Assembly (NCBI GenBank): GCA_964430755.1
Contig: CAYSFT010000047.1
Coordinates: forward strand, 1 to 17,747
DNA from: Flemingiibacterium sp964430755
GTDB lineage: Bacteria; Bacillota; Clostridia; Oscillospirales; CAG-272
Direction: 5' to 3'
DNA: 17,747 nucleotides
A program made the position numbers and the translations under genes. A model generated the notes under the pieces. It ran no database searches. It was not told the origin of the DNA and saw only the letters and a program-made list of their open reading frames with translations. Shown here piece by piece: positions 6,878-14,241 of the stretch (its first letter is position 1; the number at the start of each line of letters is the position of its first letter).

Positions 6878-8667
6878 TTCGCGTCACCTCCCATATCGGA
6901 ATCCTCGGCATCGTCAAGACGCTGAAGCAGAGCCGTTTCGCGGTAATCCTCACAGCGCTCATAAAGCTCACTGTGCGTTCCGACATCGACGATCTTACCG
7001 TCGTCAATAAATATGATCTTGTCCATGCCCTCAACCGTGGAAATACGGTGTGCGATAAGAATGGTGGTCTTGCCGCGGCGCACAGAGCGCAGATTGTCGA
7101 GTATGACCTTTTCAGTTTTAACGTCAACCGCCGAAACCGAGTCGTCAAGTATCAGCATCGCCGCATCCTTCATCAGCGCACGTGCAATTGATATACGCTG
7201 CTTCTGTCCGCCCGAAACGGTTACGCCGCGCTCACCGAGTACAGTTTCATAGCCCTCTGTGAAATCGGCGATATTATCGTGTACGTCCGCCATTTTTGCT
7301 GCGAATTCAACGTCCTCTGTGCTGCCGTCATCAAGTGCAAACGAGATATTGTTTTTAATGGTATCGCTGAAAAGGAAGTTGTCCTGCGGAACGTACGCCG
7401 CGTATTTGCGAACTGTGTGAATCGGGATGGAATTGATATCGCGTCCGTCAAGGAAAACAGTTCCGTCGGGGACGTTATACGTGCGAAGAATGAGATCGAC
7501 GAGCGTTGTCTTTCCGGAGCCGGTTTTTCCGATGATACCGACGTTTTCGCCTGCGTTTATCTTGAACGAAACACAGGACAGCGCATCATAGTCGCCGTCG
7601 GGATAACGGAAGGTGAGATTTTTAAATTCAATGTCACCGCGAAGCGCTTCACCCTCGGTTACGTCCTCACGGTCTGCAACGTCAGGCGTTGCATCAAGCA
7701 GCTCGCCGATACGCTTCAGCGAGGCTTTACCTCGTGAGTTCATTTCAATAAGCTGTGATATTGCCATAACCGGCCAGATTATCGACGTGAAATAGCTGAT
7801 GAACTCAACGAGCTGACCTGCGCTGAAAACATCCTCGTGAACGAGATATCCGCCATAGCAGAGTATAACGCAGACAACCGACTCGACAAACAGCGTAACG
7901 CTTATATTGAGAAGCGTTGACATCTTGGTGTATTCAACGTTTGCTTCCTCGTTTTTCTTATTAAGGTGACGGAAAGCGAGCAGCTCGGCAAACTCCTTAA
8001 CAAATGCCTTGACAACGGCAATACCCGAGAAGCTCTCCTGCGAAAAATCCGAAAGATCGGAGAACGCCGCCTGACGCACCTCCCATTTTTTCATCATGTA
8101 TTTGCCGACAACCGTTCCGACAACGAGTAAAAGCACCATCGGGATGAGCGTAAGTCCGGTCAGGAGCAGATTCATGCGTGCCATTTTGAATATGGCGAGC
8201 AGGCCGAGAAGCAGTGCATCAAAGAACATGAGAACGCCCGAGCCGAAGCAGTCCTGAACCGTTTCGAGATCGTTTGTGAAAAGCGACATCATGTTTCCAA
8301 CCTTGTTCACCTGATAATACTGCTGGGAAAGGTCCTTGCAGCGGTCAAACATTCTTGCGCGAAGATCGGTTTCAACCTTGATTCCGGCGCCGAAAAAGCA
8401 GATGCGCCAAAGGAAACGTCCGATAACCATCGCAAGAATGACACCGAGCAGCGGCAGACAAATGCGATCAAGCAGAAAATCCATATCGAACGGCAGAAGC
8501 TCTCCGCCGACCTCGACCGAACCCTCGTTTATACCGTTCACGACCATCCTGTAAAGCTCGGGAGTTACCAGCTGAAAATAGTCAACGATAACGAGCGCGA
8601 GTATACCGAGAAGCAGTGTCGGCATATATTTTAAATAATAGCGGTTTATATGTTTACCGAAAAGCAA
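6874..8667 (-). CDS. Heterodimeric ABC exporter half, degenerate-site subunit (BmrC/LmrC/TM287-like)
   Basis: A 597-residue half-transporter: six-helix membrane domain (about 15-310) followed by an ATPase domain. Numbered from the TTG start, Walker A is GKTGSGKTT (380-388), Q-loop is Q428, signature is the near-canonical VSGGQ (484-488) and switch His is 540. Walker B reads MLILDDS, so Asp509 replaces the catalytic Glu. This is the hallmark of the degenerate-site half of a heterodimeric exporter and complements the partner gene. The frame is open to an ATG at 8716-8718, but that codon touches the promoter -10 (8709-8714) and has no ribosome binding site. The TTG at 8665-8667 has AAGGAGG eight bases upstream and is preferred. 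It is the first gene of a two-gene operon and overlaps the second by four bases. Confidence 0.9.
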   Translation of the reverse strand: MLFGKHINRYYLKYMPTLLLGILALVIVDYFQLVTPELYRMVVNGINEGSVEVGGELLPFDMDFLLDRICLPLLGVILAMVIGRFLWRICFFGAGIKVETDLRARMFDRCKDLSQQYYQVNKVGNMMSLFTNDLETVQDCFGSGVLMFFDALLLGLLAIFKMARMNLLLTGLTLIPMVLLLVVGTVVGKYMMKKWEVRQAAFSDLSDFSQESFSGIAVVKAFVKEFAELLAFRHLNKKNEEANVEYTKMSTLLNISVTLFVESVVCVILCYGGYLVHEDVFSAGQLVEFISYFTSIIWPVMAISQLIEMNSRGKASLKRIGELLDATPDVADREDVTEGEALRGDIEFKNLTFRYPDGDYDALSCVSFKINAGENVGIIGKTGSGKTTLVDLILRTYNVPDGTVFLDGRDINSIPIHTVRKYAAYVPQDNFLFSDTIKNNISFALDDGSTEDVEFAAKMADVHDNIADFTEGYETVLGERGVTVSGGQKQRISIARALMKDAAMLILDDSVSAVDVKTEKVILDNLRSVRRGKTTILIAHRISTVEGMDKIIFIDDGKIVDVGTHSELYERCEDYRETALLQRLDDAEDSDMGGDAK

Positions 8668-8675
8668 TAAATCCG

Positions 8676-8682
8676 CCTCCTT
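8676..8682 (-). promoter_or_regulatory. Ribosome binding site that fixes the exporter TTG start
   Basis: AAGGAGG on the minus strand lies eight bases before the TTG at 8665-8667. It is the strongest Shine-Dalgarno sequence in the area and lies downstream of the alternative ATG at 8718, so it supports the shorter protein. Confidence 0.75.
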
Positions 8683-8708
8683 ATCCTGAATAATATACGT
8701 GTTTTTAC

Positions 8709-8737
8709 AGTATAGCATATTTTTGTCTAAAAATCAA
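8709..8737 (-). promoter_or_regulatory. Sigma-A-type promoter of the ABC exporter operon
   Basis: On the minus strand TTGATT (8732-8737), a 17-bp spacer and TATACT (8709-8714). Predicted transcription starts near 8702, about 35 nt before the TTG start. The -35 box shares a base with the palindrome at 8737-8748. Confidence 0.7.
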
Positions 8738-8748
8738 GTGTATACACT
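8737..8748. promoter_or_regulatory. Perfect 12-bp palindrome, candidate operator
   Basis: AGTGTATACACT is a perfect inverted repeat between the divergent promoters of the exporter operon and the peroxiredoxin gene. It abuts the exporter -35 box. The position fits a dimeric repressor or activator site, but no regulator gene lies in the window and the motif was not assigned to a family. Confidence 0.45.
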
Positions 8749-8772
8749 ATAATAATATCGTGCAAATAACAG

Positions 8773-8801
8773 TTGCAAAAAAATAAAATTTGTGGTATAA
8801 T
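8773..8801 (+). promoter_or_regulatory. Sigma-A-type promoter of the bcp transcript
   Basis: TTGCAA (8773-8778), a 17-bp spacer and TATAAT (8796-8801), with TG one base before the -10. It lies about 35 bp upstream of the peroxiredoxin start and is divergent from the exporter promoter. Confidence 0.75.
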
Positions 8802-8842
8802 GAAGATTGTGGTATATCAGAATGACACATTAAGGAGAAAAA

Positions 8843-9307
8843 ATGCTTACCGAAAAACAAAAAGCTCCCGAATTCACGCTTACGGATAAGGACGGCAATA
8901 AGGTCAGCCTCGCGGATTTTCGCGGTAAACGGGTCGTGCTTTATTTCTATCCCAAGGATAACACCACAGGATGCTCAAAGCAGGCATCACTTTTCGCCGA
9001 GCTTAACAACAAAATTGAGGCTCTCGGAGCAGTTATCATCGGAGTCAGCAAGGATTCCGAAGCATCCCACCGTAAATTCGCAGAGAAATATTCCCTGCCG
9101 TTCACACTTCTTTCCGATCCCGAGCGTACAGCAATAGAGGCTTACGGCGTCTGGCAGGAGAAAAAGATGTGCGGCAAGGTTGGCATGGGCGTTGTCCGCT
9201 CAACCTTTATAATCGACGGGGACGGCAACCTCGAAAAAACCATGTATAACGTCAAGTCAGACAAAAACCCGGCAGAGGTTCTTGGCTTTCTTGAAGCAAA
9301 TAAATAA
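8843..9307 (+). CDS. bcp: Thioredoxin-dependent thiol peroxidase (Bcp/PrxQ-type peroxiredoxin)
   Basis: Bcp-type peroxiredoxins reduce hydrogen peroxide and organic hydroperoxides in the cytoplasm. The 154-residue length is normal. The peroxidatic Cys44 is in YPKDNTTGC, and Arg119 in VVRSTFIID completes the active site. The resolving Cys that many Bcp proteins have five residues later is Ser49 here. The only other Cys is 110 (KKMCGK), so this may be a 1-Cys enzyme or may use Cys110 or an external thiol. The ATG has AAGGAG five bases upstream and a clear promoter at 8773-8801. It is followed 39 bp later by mtlD, with no terminator apparent, so co-transcription is likely. Confidence 0.95.
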   Translation: MLTEKQKAPEFTLTDKDGNKVSLADFRGKRVVLYFYPKDNTTGCSKQASLFAELNNKIEALGAVIIGVSKDSEASHRKFAEKYSLPFTLLSDPERTAIEAYGVWQEKKMCGKVGMGVVRSTFIIDGDGNLEKTMYNVKSDKNPAEVLGFLEANK

Positions 9308-9308
9308 C

Positions 9309-9322
9309 ACTGAAATTTCAGT
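9309..9322. repeat. Perfect 14-bp palindrome between bcp and mtlD
   Basis: ACTGAAATTTCAGT is an exact inverted repeat with no loop, directly after the bcp stop codon and before the mtlD ribosome binding site (AAGGGGA). It is followed by GTAAAAA rather than a T-run, so it is not a terminator. It could be a protein-binding site or an mRNA-processing hairpin, or be without function. Confidence 0.35.
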
Positions 9323-9346
9323 AAAAACAGAAGGGGAAAATAAAAA

Positions 9347-10507
9347 ATGAAAAAAGCAGTAATGTACGGAGCCGGCAACATCGGACGCGGATTTATCGCG
9401 CAGCTCTTCTCGAAATCGGGCTATGAAACGGCTCTCATCGACGTAAACAAAACCGTCGTTGAAAAATTGAACACAGATAAATGCTATCCCGTTAAGGTAG
9501 TAAGCGCAGAGGGCGTTTACGAGGAAACTGTCACAAACGTATACGGCGTTGACGGAACAAGCATCGACGCTGTTGCAGACGAGATCGCGAAAGCTGACGT
9601 TATGGCAACCGCAGTCGGCGTTAACATTCTCCCGAGAATCGCAGGCAACATTGCAGAGGGTGTACGCCGCCGTTTTGCAAAGACTGACGCTCCTCTTAAC
9701 ATCATCATCTGCGAAAACCTCATCGAGGCTGACAAATATCTCGCATCACTCATCAAGGAAAAATTAACCGAGGACGAAATCAAGCTCTTTGACGAGCGCA
9801 TCGGTCTTGTTGAAGCGTCGATCGGACGTATGGTTCCGATCATGTCCGAGCAGATGCAGGAGGGTAACATTCTCAAGGTTTGGGTTGAGCCTTACTGTGA
9901 GCTTCCGGTTGATAAGAACGGCTTCAAGGGCGACATTCCGTTTGTCGTTAATATGATTCCTTTCTCACCGTTTGAATATTTCATTCAGAAAAAGCTCTTT
10001 TTACATAACATGGGTCACGCCGCAACTGCATATTACGGTATGCTTGCAGGCAAAAACGAGATCGCTGAGGCAATTGCAGTGCCCTCTATCTATAAAAAGG
10101 TACGCGCGGCAATGCTCGAATCCGCAGCAGCACTTTCGGCTGAACACGGGGTTCACTATGATGACGTTCTCGCGGCAACAGAAGATCTCTTAAAGCGTTT
10201 CGCAAATCCTCACTTGCATGACACCGTAACCCGTGTCGGACGTGACGTACTGCGTAAGCTTGCAAAGGGCGACCGTCTCATCGGTGCGGCACTTCTCTGC
10301 GAAAAGCACGGACTTGCAAACACAAATATTCTCCGCATTGCATCCGCAGCAACTCTCTTCCCTGCTGAAACCGACGAATTTGCGGCAAAGCTCCAGGAAA
10401 TGATCAAGGCTGACGGTATAACCAAGGCTCTCACAAGCGTCACCGACCTTGAAGCAGGCTCGCCTATGATAAAGTCCATCGTTACCATGAGAAGAAATAT
10501 GATGTAA
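9347..10507 (+). CDS. mtlD: Mannitol-1-phosphate 5-dehydrogenase
   Basis: MtlD interconverts mannitol 1-phosphate and fructose 6-phosphate with NAD(H). The 386 residues match the family length. The N-terminal Rossmann motif is GAGNIGRGF (8-16), with Asp32 at the end of the second strand, which fits NAD preference. The catalytic segment of polyol-specific long-chain dehydrogenases is KLFLHNMGH, with Lys216, Asn221 and His224. The ENLIEAD segment (123-129) is also typical. Start ATG has AAGGGGA upstream. No mannitol PTS genes (mtlA, mtlF, mtlR) lie nearby. Instead it sits between a peroxiredoxin and a surface protein, so it may make mannitol 1-phosphate (redox balance or osmoprotection) rather than serve mannitol uptake; that is inference. 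Confidence 0.95.
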   Translation: MKKAVMYGAGNIGRGFIAQLFSKSGYETALIDVNKTVVEKLNTDKCYPVKVVSAEGVYEETVTNVYGVDGTSIDAVADEIAKADVMATAVGVNILPRIAGNIAEGVRRRFAKTDAPLNIIICENLIEADKYLASLIKEKLTEDEIKLFDERIGLVEASIGRMVPIMSEQMQEGNILKVWVEPYCELPVDKNGFKGDIPFVVNMIPFSPFEYFIQKKLFLHNMGHAATAYYGMLAGKNEIAEAIAVPSIYKKVRAAMLESAAALSAEHGVHYDDVLAATEDLLKRFANPHLHDTVTRVGRDVLRKLAKGDRLIGAALLCEKHGLANTNILRIASAATLFPAETDEFAAKLQEMIKADGITKALTSVTDLEAGSPMIKSIVTMRRNMM

Positions 10508-10519
10508 TCGGGAGAAGCT

Positions 10520-12478
10520 GTGTCAATGATGAAGCGTATATTATCTTTAATTCTTGCGTTTTCACTCATTTTTTCGATGCTGATTTCCTCTGTCTTGGCT
10601 GAACACGCACACTGTTCCCACGACGGCAGCACTATTCATGTTGACCTTTCGGGAAACACCGTAACAGTATCGGGAAAGCTCAGCTACGACGGACTCAATA
10701 CGATCTGGCTGCGCTGCGGCGACACGAGCTATATAGATCTGCCGTACAGTAAGCTCATTCACGTCGAGTCGGGAGAATATTTCTCGGTGAGTCTCGATAT
10801 TTCACAGCTCACAAAGGGATCCGACCTTCGCGTCCTTTATAAAACGGATGGTATGACAAATTATTATTATCATCACTACAACACCGTTTATAAATTAACG
10901 CCCACCGCTCACGGCTGGACGCTGACAACCGCCAAGCTCATAGATGACGGACACGCAGACGAATTTAAGCCCTTCCTTGATATGTTCACCTCAAATGCCG
11001 CCGCAACAAATAAGCCGGCAGATTTGCCCGGTGAGGTTACGTCGATCACCACGTCCCCCGATGAGCATAACTCGGTAACAGTCAGTATAAACGGCAGCAC
11101 AGCAACGATCTCGGGTGAGCTTCAGTATGAAAACCTCACCGCAATATGGTGTCGTATGTCAGGCTCCACATATATAGGCAGACCTGACAGCAAGGTGGTT
11201 AATGTCTCCTCGGGCGAGCATTTCACCGTAGAGCTTGACCTGTCAAATGTCTCAAAAGAAACGTATATAGAGCTCGGATGTGCCGCAAACGGTGAAAATA
11301 CATATTGGGATGTTTTCCCGGATCATTTCCGTATCAAGCCCGAAAACGGCGGATGGGTGCTCCGTACAGCACCGGCGGCAGACCACAATCTGACGCTCCA
11401 GAACGAATGGATAAACCTCGCGGATACCTTTGATGCGCCGATCAGCGATGCCGTAAAAAAGCAGTCCGATGAGATCTGCCGCGGTATAACGAACGATTAC
11501 GAAAAGCTCTGGGCACTTCATAAATGGGTTGCCGAGAATATCTATTATGACTGGGATGATTATTACGACACCAAGTCAGGTGAATATGATCCGGACAGCG
11601 TACTTAAGAAGCGCGCAACCATATGTCAGGGTTATTCCGAGCTGCTTGAAGCCATGATCGAGGCACAGGGCATCCCCGCTATTATCACCAAAACATATGC
11701 GGCAGGAGTCAGCAGCAACCTCGATTTCTGGCAGATGAAAGAGCTCCCCGATGACACAAACCATGCGCACGTTGAAGCCTTTGTTAATAAAAGATGGGTT
11801 ACAATGGACGCAACGTGGGATTCGAAAAATGTTTACTCGAACGGTAAATACGAAACACACCTGCCCACGTCATACGAATATTTCGATCCGACGCCCGAGG
11901 ATTTCGCATACGACCATATCATCGTCACCCGTGCATACGAGGAGGATATAAGCGATATCCCGGCAAGCTGGGCGGCAGGAGAGATTCTTGACGCAATGGA
12001 CCAGCATCTCGTTCCCGATTCGCTTCAGAAGGATTACGCGCTCAACATAACCCGTGCGGAATTTTCAAAGCTTATCGTCAAGCTTCTGCGCGAAAAGAAC
12101 ATAAAAATCCCGACAAATTCGGGCGTCACCTTCTCTGATACAAACGATCCCGATGTACTCGCGGCGGCTGCGGCAGGTATAGTTCTCGGTTCAGACGGCA
12201 AGTTTAACCCGAATAATTATATCACACGTCAGGAAGCGGCAACCATGCTCTCCCGTGCGGCAGATGCACTTGGCATAACGTCCGGCGAGGCAGTAAGCTT
12301 CAATGACATAAATACGGCGGCAGACTGGGCGGTTGACTATATAGGTAAGGTTTCCTCAATCGTTTCCAAAGACGGTAAACGAGTAATGGGCGGAAGCGAC
12401 AACTGTTTCGATCCTCTCGGAAGCTATACAAGACAGCAGGCGATCCTCACCGTCGTAAGGCTCGCAAACTGTGAATAA
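10520..12478 (+). CDS. Secreted transglutaminase-like protein with SLH domains
   Basis: A 652-residue surface protein. A signal peptide (1-27, ending SSVLA) is followed by two related beta-rich domains (about 45-135 and 190-282). Both share the pattern 'SGxLxYxxLxxIWxR...Y...SKxxxVxSGExFxVxLDxS', so this is an internal duplication. A transglutaminase-like domain (about 310-470) has a complete triad: Cys369 (ATICQGYSE), His417 (HAHVEAF) and Asp430 (TMDATWD). Three SLH modules follow (about 481-524, 538-583, 594-647), so it is probably held on the cell wall through secondary polymers. Bacterial members may be proteases or crosslinkers; the reaction is unknown. The GTG at 10520 is five bases after GGGAG; an ATG at 10526 is an alternative. 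It begins 12 bp after mtlD, suggesting co-transcription. Confidence 0.88.
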   Translation: MSMMKRILSLILAFSLIFSMLISSVLAEHAHCSHDGSTIHVDLSGNTVTVSGKLSYDGLNTIWLRCGDTSYIDLPYSKLIHVESGEYFSVSLDISQLTKGSDLRVLYKTDGMTNYYYHHYNTVYKLTPTAHGWTLTTAKLIDDGHADEFKPFLDMFTSNAAATNKPADLPGEVTSITTSPDEHNSVTVSINGSTATISGELQYENLTAIWCRMSGSTYIGRPDSKVVNVSSGEHFTVELDLSNVSKETYIELGCAANGENTYWDVFPDHFRIKPENGGWVLRTAPAADHNLTLQNEWINLADTFDAPISDAVKKQSDEICRGITNDYEKLWALHKWVAENIYYDWDDYYDTKSGEYDPDSVLKKRATICQGYSELLEAMIEAQGIPAIITKTYAAGVSSNLDFWQMKELPDDTNHAHVEAFVNKRWVTMDATWDSKNVYSNGKYETHLPTSYEYFDPTPEDFAYDHIIVTRAYEEDISDIPASWAAGEILDAMDQHLVPDSLQKDYALNITRAEFSKLIVKLLREKNIKIPTNSGVTFSDTNDPDVLAAAAAGIVLGSDGKFNPNNYITRQEAATMLSRAADALGITSGEAVSFNDINTAADWAVDYIGKVSSIVSKDGKRVMGGSDNCFDPLGSYTRQQAILTVVRLANCE

Positions 12479-12496
12479 TCCACCATAATAATTAAC

Positions 12497-12529
12497 CGGT
12501 ATCACTTCATTTCGAGGTGGTACCGATTT
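12497..12529 (+). terminator. Terminator-like hairpin after the SLH protein gene
   Basis: CGGTATCACTT (12497-12507) pairs with AGGTGGTACCG (12515-12525) as an 11-bp stem with two G-T pairs and a 7-base loop. The trailing sequence is only moderately T-rich (ATTTCTATAT), so termination may be inefficient. Confidence 0.6.
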
Positions 12530-12565
12530 CTATATAACGAATCTCAATTATTTTTCTCTTAAATA

Positions 12566-12594
12566 GTGACAAATCGAAAAATATCTGCTATAAT
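12566..12594 (+). promoter_or_regulatory. Sigma-A-type promoter of the DUF853 ATPase gene
   Basis: GTGACA (12566-12571), a 17-bp spacer and TATAAT (12589-12594). Its -35 box contains the upstream-most GTG of the coding frame, which rules that codon out as the start. Confidence 0.75.
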
Positions 12595-12634
12595 AAATGT
12601 AGAATTTCAAAAAATCACTACCAAGGAGAATAAA

Positions 12635-14125
12635 ATGTATCAGAAGGATATTCACAAGGTCTGGCTCGGTACGGGCAGTGAGCGCGTATATCTTGAACCG
12701 TGTATGGCAAACCGTCACGGACTCATCGCAGGCGCAACGGGTACCGGTAAAACCGTAACGCTCAAGGTGCTTGCGGAATCGTTTTCCGATATGGGAGTAC
12801 CCGTTTTTGTTGCGGACATCAAGGGCGATCTTTCGGGAATGTGTGCGCCCGGCTCGGAGAATAAACACATCCGCCGCAGTATCGACACGATGGGTATAAC
12901 CGATTTTGGTTACACCTCATATCCCGTGCAGTTCTGGGACGTTTACGGCAAGCAGGGACTTCCCGTGCGAACCACCGTTTCCGAAATGGGTCCCGAGCTT
13001 CTCTCAAGACTCCTCGGACTCAATGAAACACAAAGCGGCGTTCTGCGTATAGTGTTCCGCATCGCAGACGACAAGGAGCTGCTTTTAATCGATCTCAAGG
13101 ATCTGCGCGCAATGCTGCAGTTTGTCGGCGATAACGCAGGAGAATATAAGCTGACGTACGGCAATATTTCTTCTCAGTCGATCGGTGCGATACAGCGTTC
13201 TCTTTTAACGCTTGAGGATGAAGGCGGCGAGATATTCTTCGGTGAGCCCTCTCTCGAGCTTGCAGACTGGGTTGACTGGGCAGAGGACGGACGCGGCGTG
13301 ATGAATATCCTCGAATGCTCGGAGCTTTTTAAACATCCGCTTCTTTACGGAACATTCCTTCTCTGGATGCTCTCCGAGATATACGAAATGCTTCCCGAGG
13401 CAGGCGACCTTGAAAAGCCCAAGCTTGCGTTTTTCTTCGACGAAGCACATCTGCTTTTCGATGACGCTCCAAAGGCACTGATTGAAAAGGTTGAGCAGGT
13501 GGCACGTCTGATACGCTCAAAGGGCGTCAGCGTTTGGTTTATAACGCAGAATCCGACTGATATCCCCGAAAGCGTTCTCGGTCAGATCGGCAACCGCGTA
13601 CAGCACGCACTCAGAGCGTACACGCCGAACGATCAGAAGGCACTTAACGCCGCCGCAAAATCGTTCCGTACCAATAAGGATTTCGACACGGCAGAAGCGA
13701 TACAGGCGCTCGGCGTTGGTGAAGCACTCATTTCGGTGCTTGACGAAAACGGTGTTCCGAGCATTGTACAGCGCGCAAACATTCTGCCGCCGAAAAGCAG
13801 CATGAATGCGGTCGATGCTGTACTTTTGCAGAGTGTTGTACTCGCAAGCACGCTCCGTGATAAATACGGCGCAGAGCAGGACCGCGAATCGGCATATGAG
13901 ACCTTGTCCGAGCAGCGTGAAGCCGAAGAAAAGGCGGCTGCAGAGGCAGAAGAAAAGGCGGCAAAGGAAAAGGCTGAAAAAGCCAAGGAAAAAGCCGCAA
14001 AAAAATCAAGCGGACGAAAGAAGACCTCGGTTTTCGAAAAAGCGGTTTCAAGCACGGCAAATACAATCGGACGCGAAATCGGCAAAAAGATCGTCCGCGG
14101 AATATTCGGCTCATTTTTCAAATAA
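12635..14125 (+). CDS. DUF853 / HerA-like P-loop ATPase (YjgR-like)
   Basis: A 496-residue member of the HerA/FtsK-type ATPase group known as DUF853 (E. coli YjgR), whose physiological role is not established. Walker A is GATGTGKT (33-40). A DIKGDLSG segment (61-68) follows, and Walker B is FFFDEAH (266-272). WFITQNPTDIPESVLGQIGNRVQHALRAY (301-329) holds the sensor and arginine-finger-like region. The C-terminal tail (about 427-457) is almost only Glu, Ala and Lys, probably a long charged helix, and is followed by a basic segment ending in hydrophobic FGSFFK. The ATG at 12635 has AAGGAG six bases upstream; the frame extends to 12566, but that overlaps the promoter. It has its own promoter and terminator, and no nuclease partner (such as NurA) is adjacent. 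Confidence 0.9.
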   Translation: MYQKDIHKVWLGTGSERVYLEPCMANRHGLIAGATGTGKTVTLKVLAESFSDMGVPVFVADIKGDLSGMCAPGSENKHIRRSIDTMGITDFGYTSYPVQFWDVYGKQGLPVRTTVSEMGPELLSRLLGLNETQSGVLRIVFRIADDKELLLIDLKDLRAMLQFVGDNAGEYKLTYGNISSQSIGAIQRSLLTLEDEGGEIFFGEPSLELADWVDWAEDGRGVMNILECSELFKHPLLYGTFLLWMLSEIYEMLPEAGDLEKPKLAFFFDEAHLLFDDAPKALIEKVEQVARLIRSKGVSVWFITQNPTDIPESVLGQIGNRVQHALRAYTPNDQKALNAAAKSFRTNKDFDTAEAIQALGVGEALISVLDENGVPSIVQRANILPPKSSMNAVDAVLLQSVVLASTLRDKYGAEQDRESAYETLSEQREAEEKAAAEAEEKAAKEKAEKAKEKAAKKSSGRKKTSVFEKAVSSTANTIGREIGKKIVRGIFGSFFK

Positions 14126-14129
14126 GCTT

Positions 14130-14166
14130 AAACCGTCCTGAGGGGTTGCGTTTCGGGACGGTTTTT
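14130..14166 (+). terminator. Intrinsic terminator of the DUF853 ATPase gene
   Basis: AAACCGTCC (14130-14138) pairs perfectly with GGACGGTTT (14156-14164), with a 17-base loop and a T5 run (14162-14166). It follows the stop codon by a few bases and is convincing. Confidence 0.9.
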
Positions 14167-14176
14167 GTATTTTTCC

Positions 14177-14205
14177 TTGACATTATGAGAATACGGTGAT
14201 ATACT
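14177..14205 (+). promoter_or_regulatory. Sigma-A-type promoter of the GH26-like gene
   Basis: TTGACA (14177-14182), a 17-bp spacer and TATACT (14200-14205). It lies 36 bp before the ATG at 14242, immediately after the upstream terminator, so the gene is a single transcription unit. Confidence 0.8.
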
Positions 14206-14241
14206 AAATGTATATTTTACCGCAAAGGAGACTTGACGCAC

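Noticed and set aside
12566..12634. N-terminal extension of the DUF853 ATPase from the GTG at 12566
   Set aside because: It overlaps the promoter boxes, and the ATG at 12635 has a well-placed AAGGAG.
13633..14121. 162-codon minus-strand frame of Phe/Ser/Ala-rich sequence
   Set aside because: It is antisense to the Glu/Ala/Lys-rich tail of the DUF853 ATPase and reflects its codon composition.
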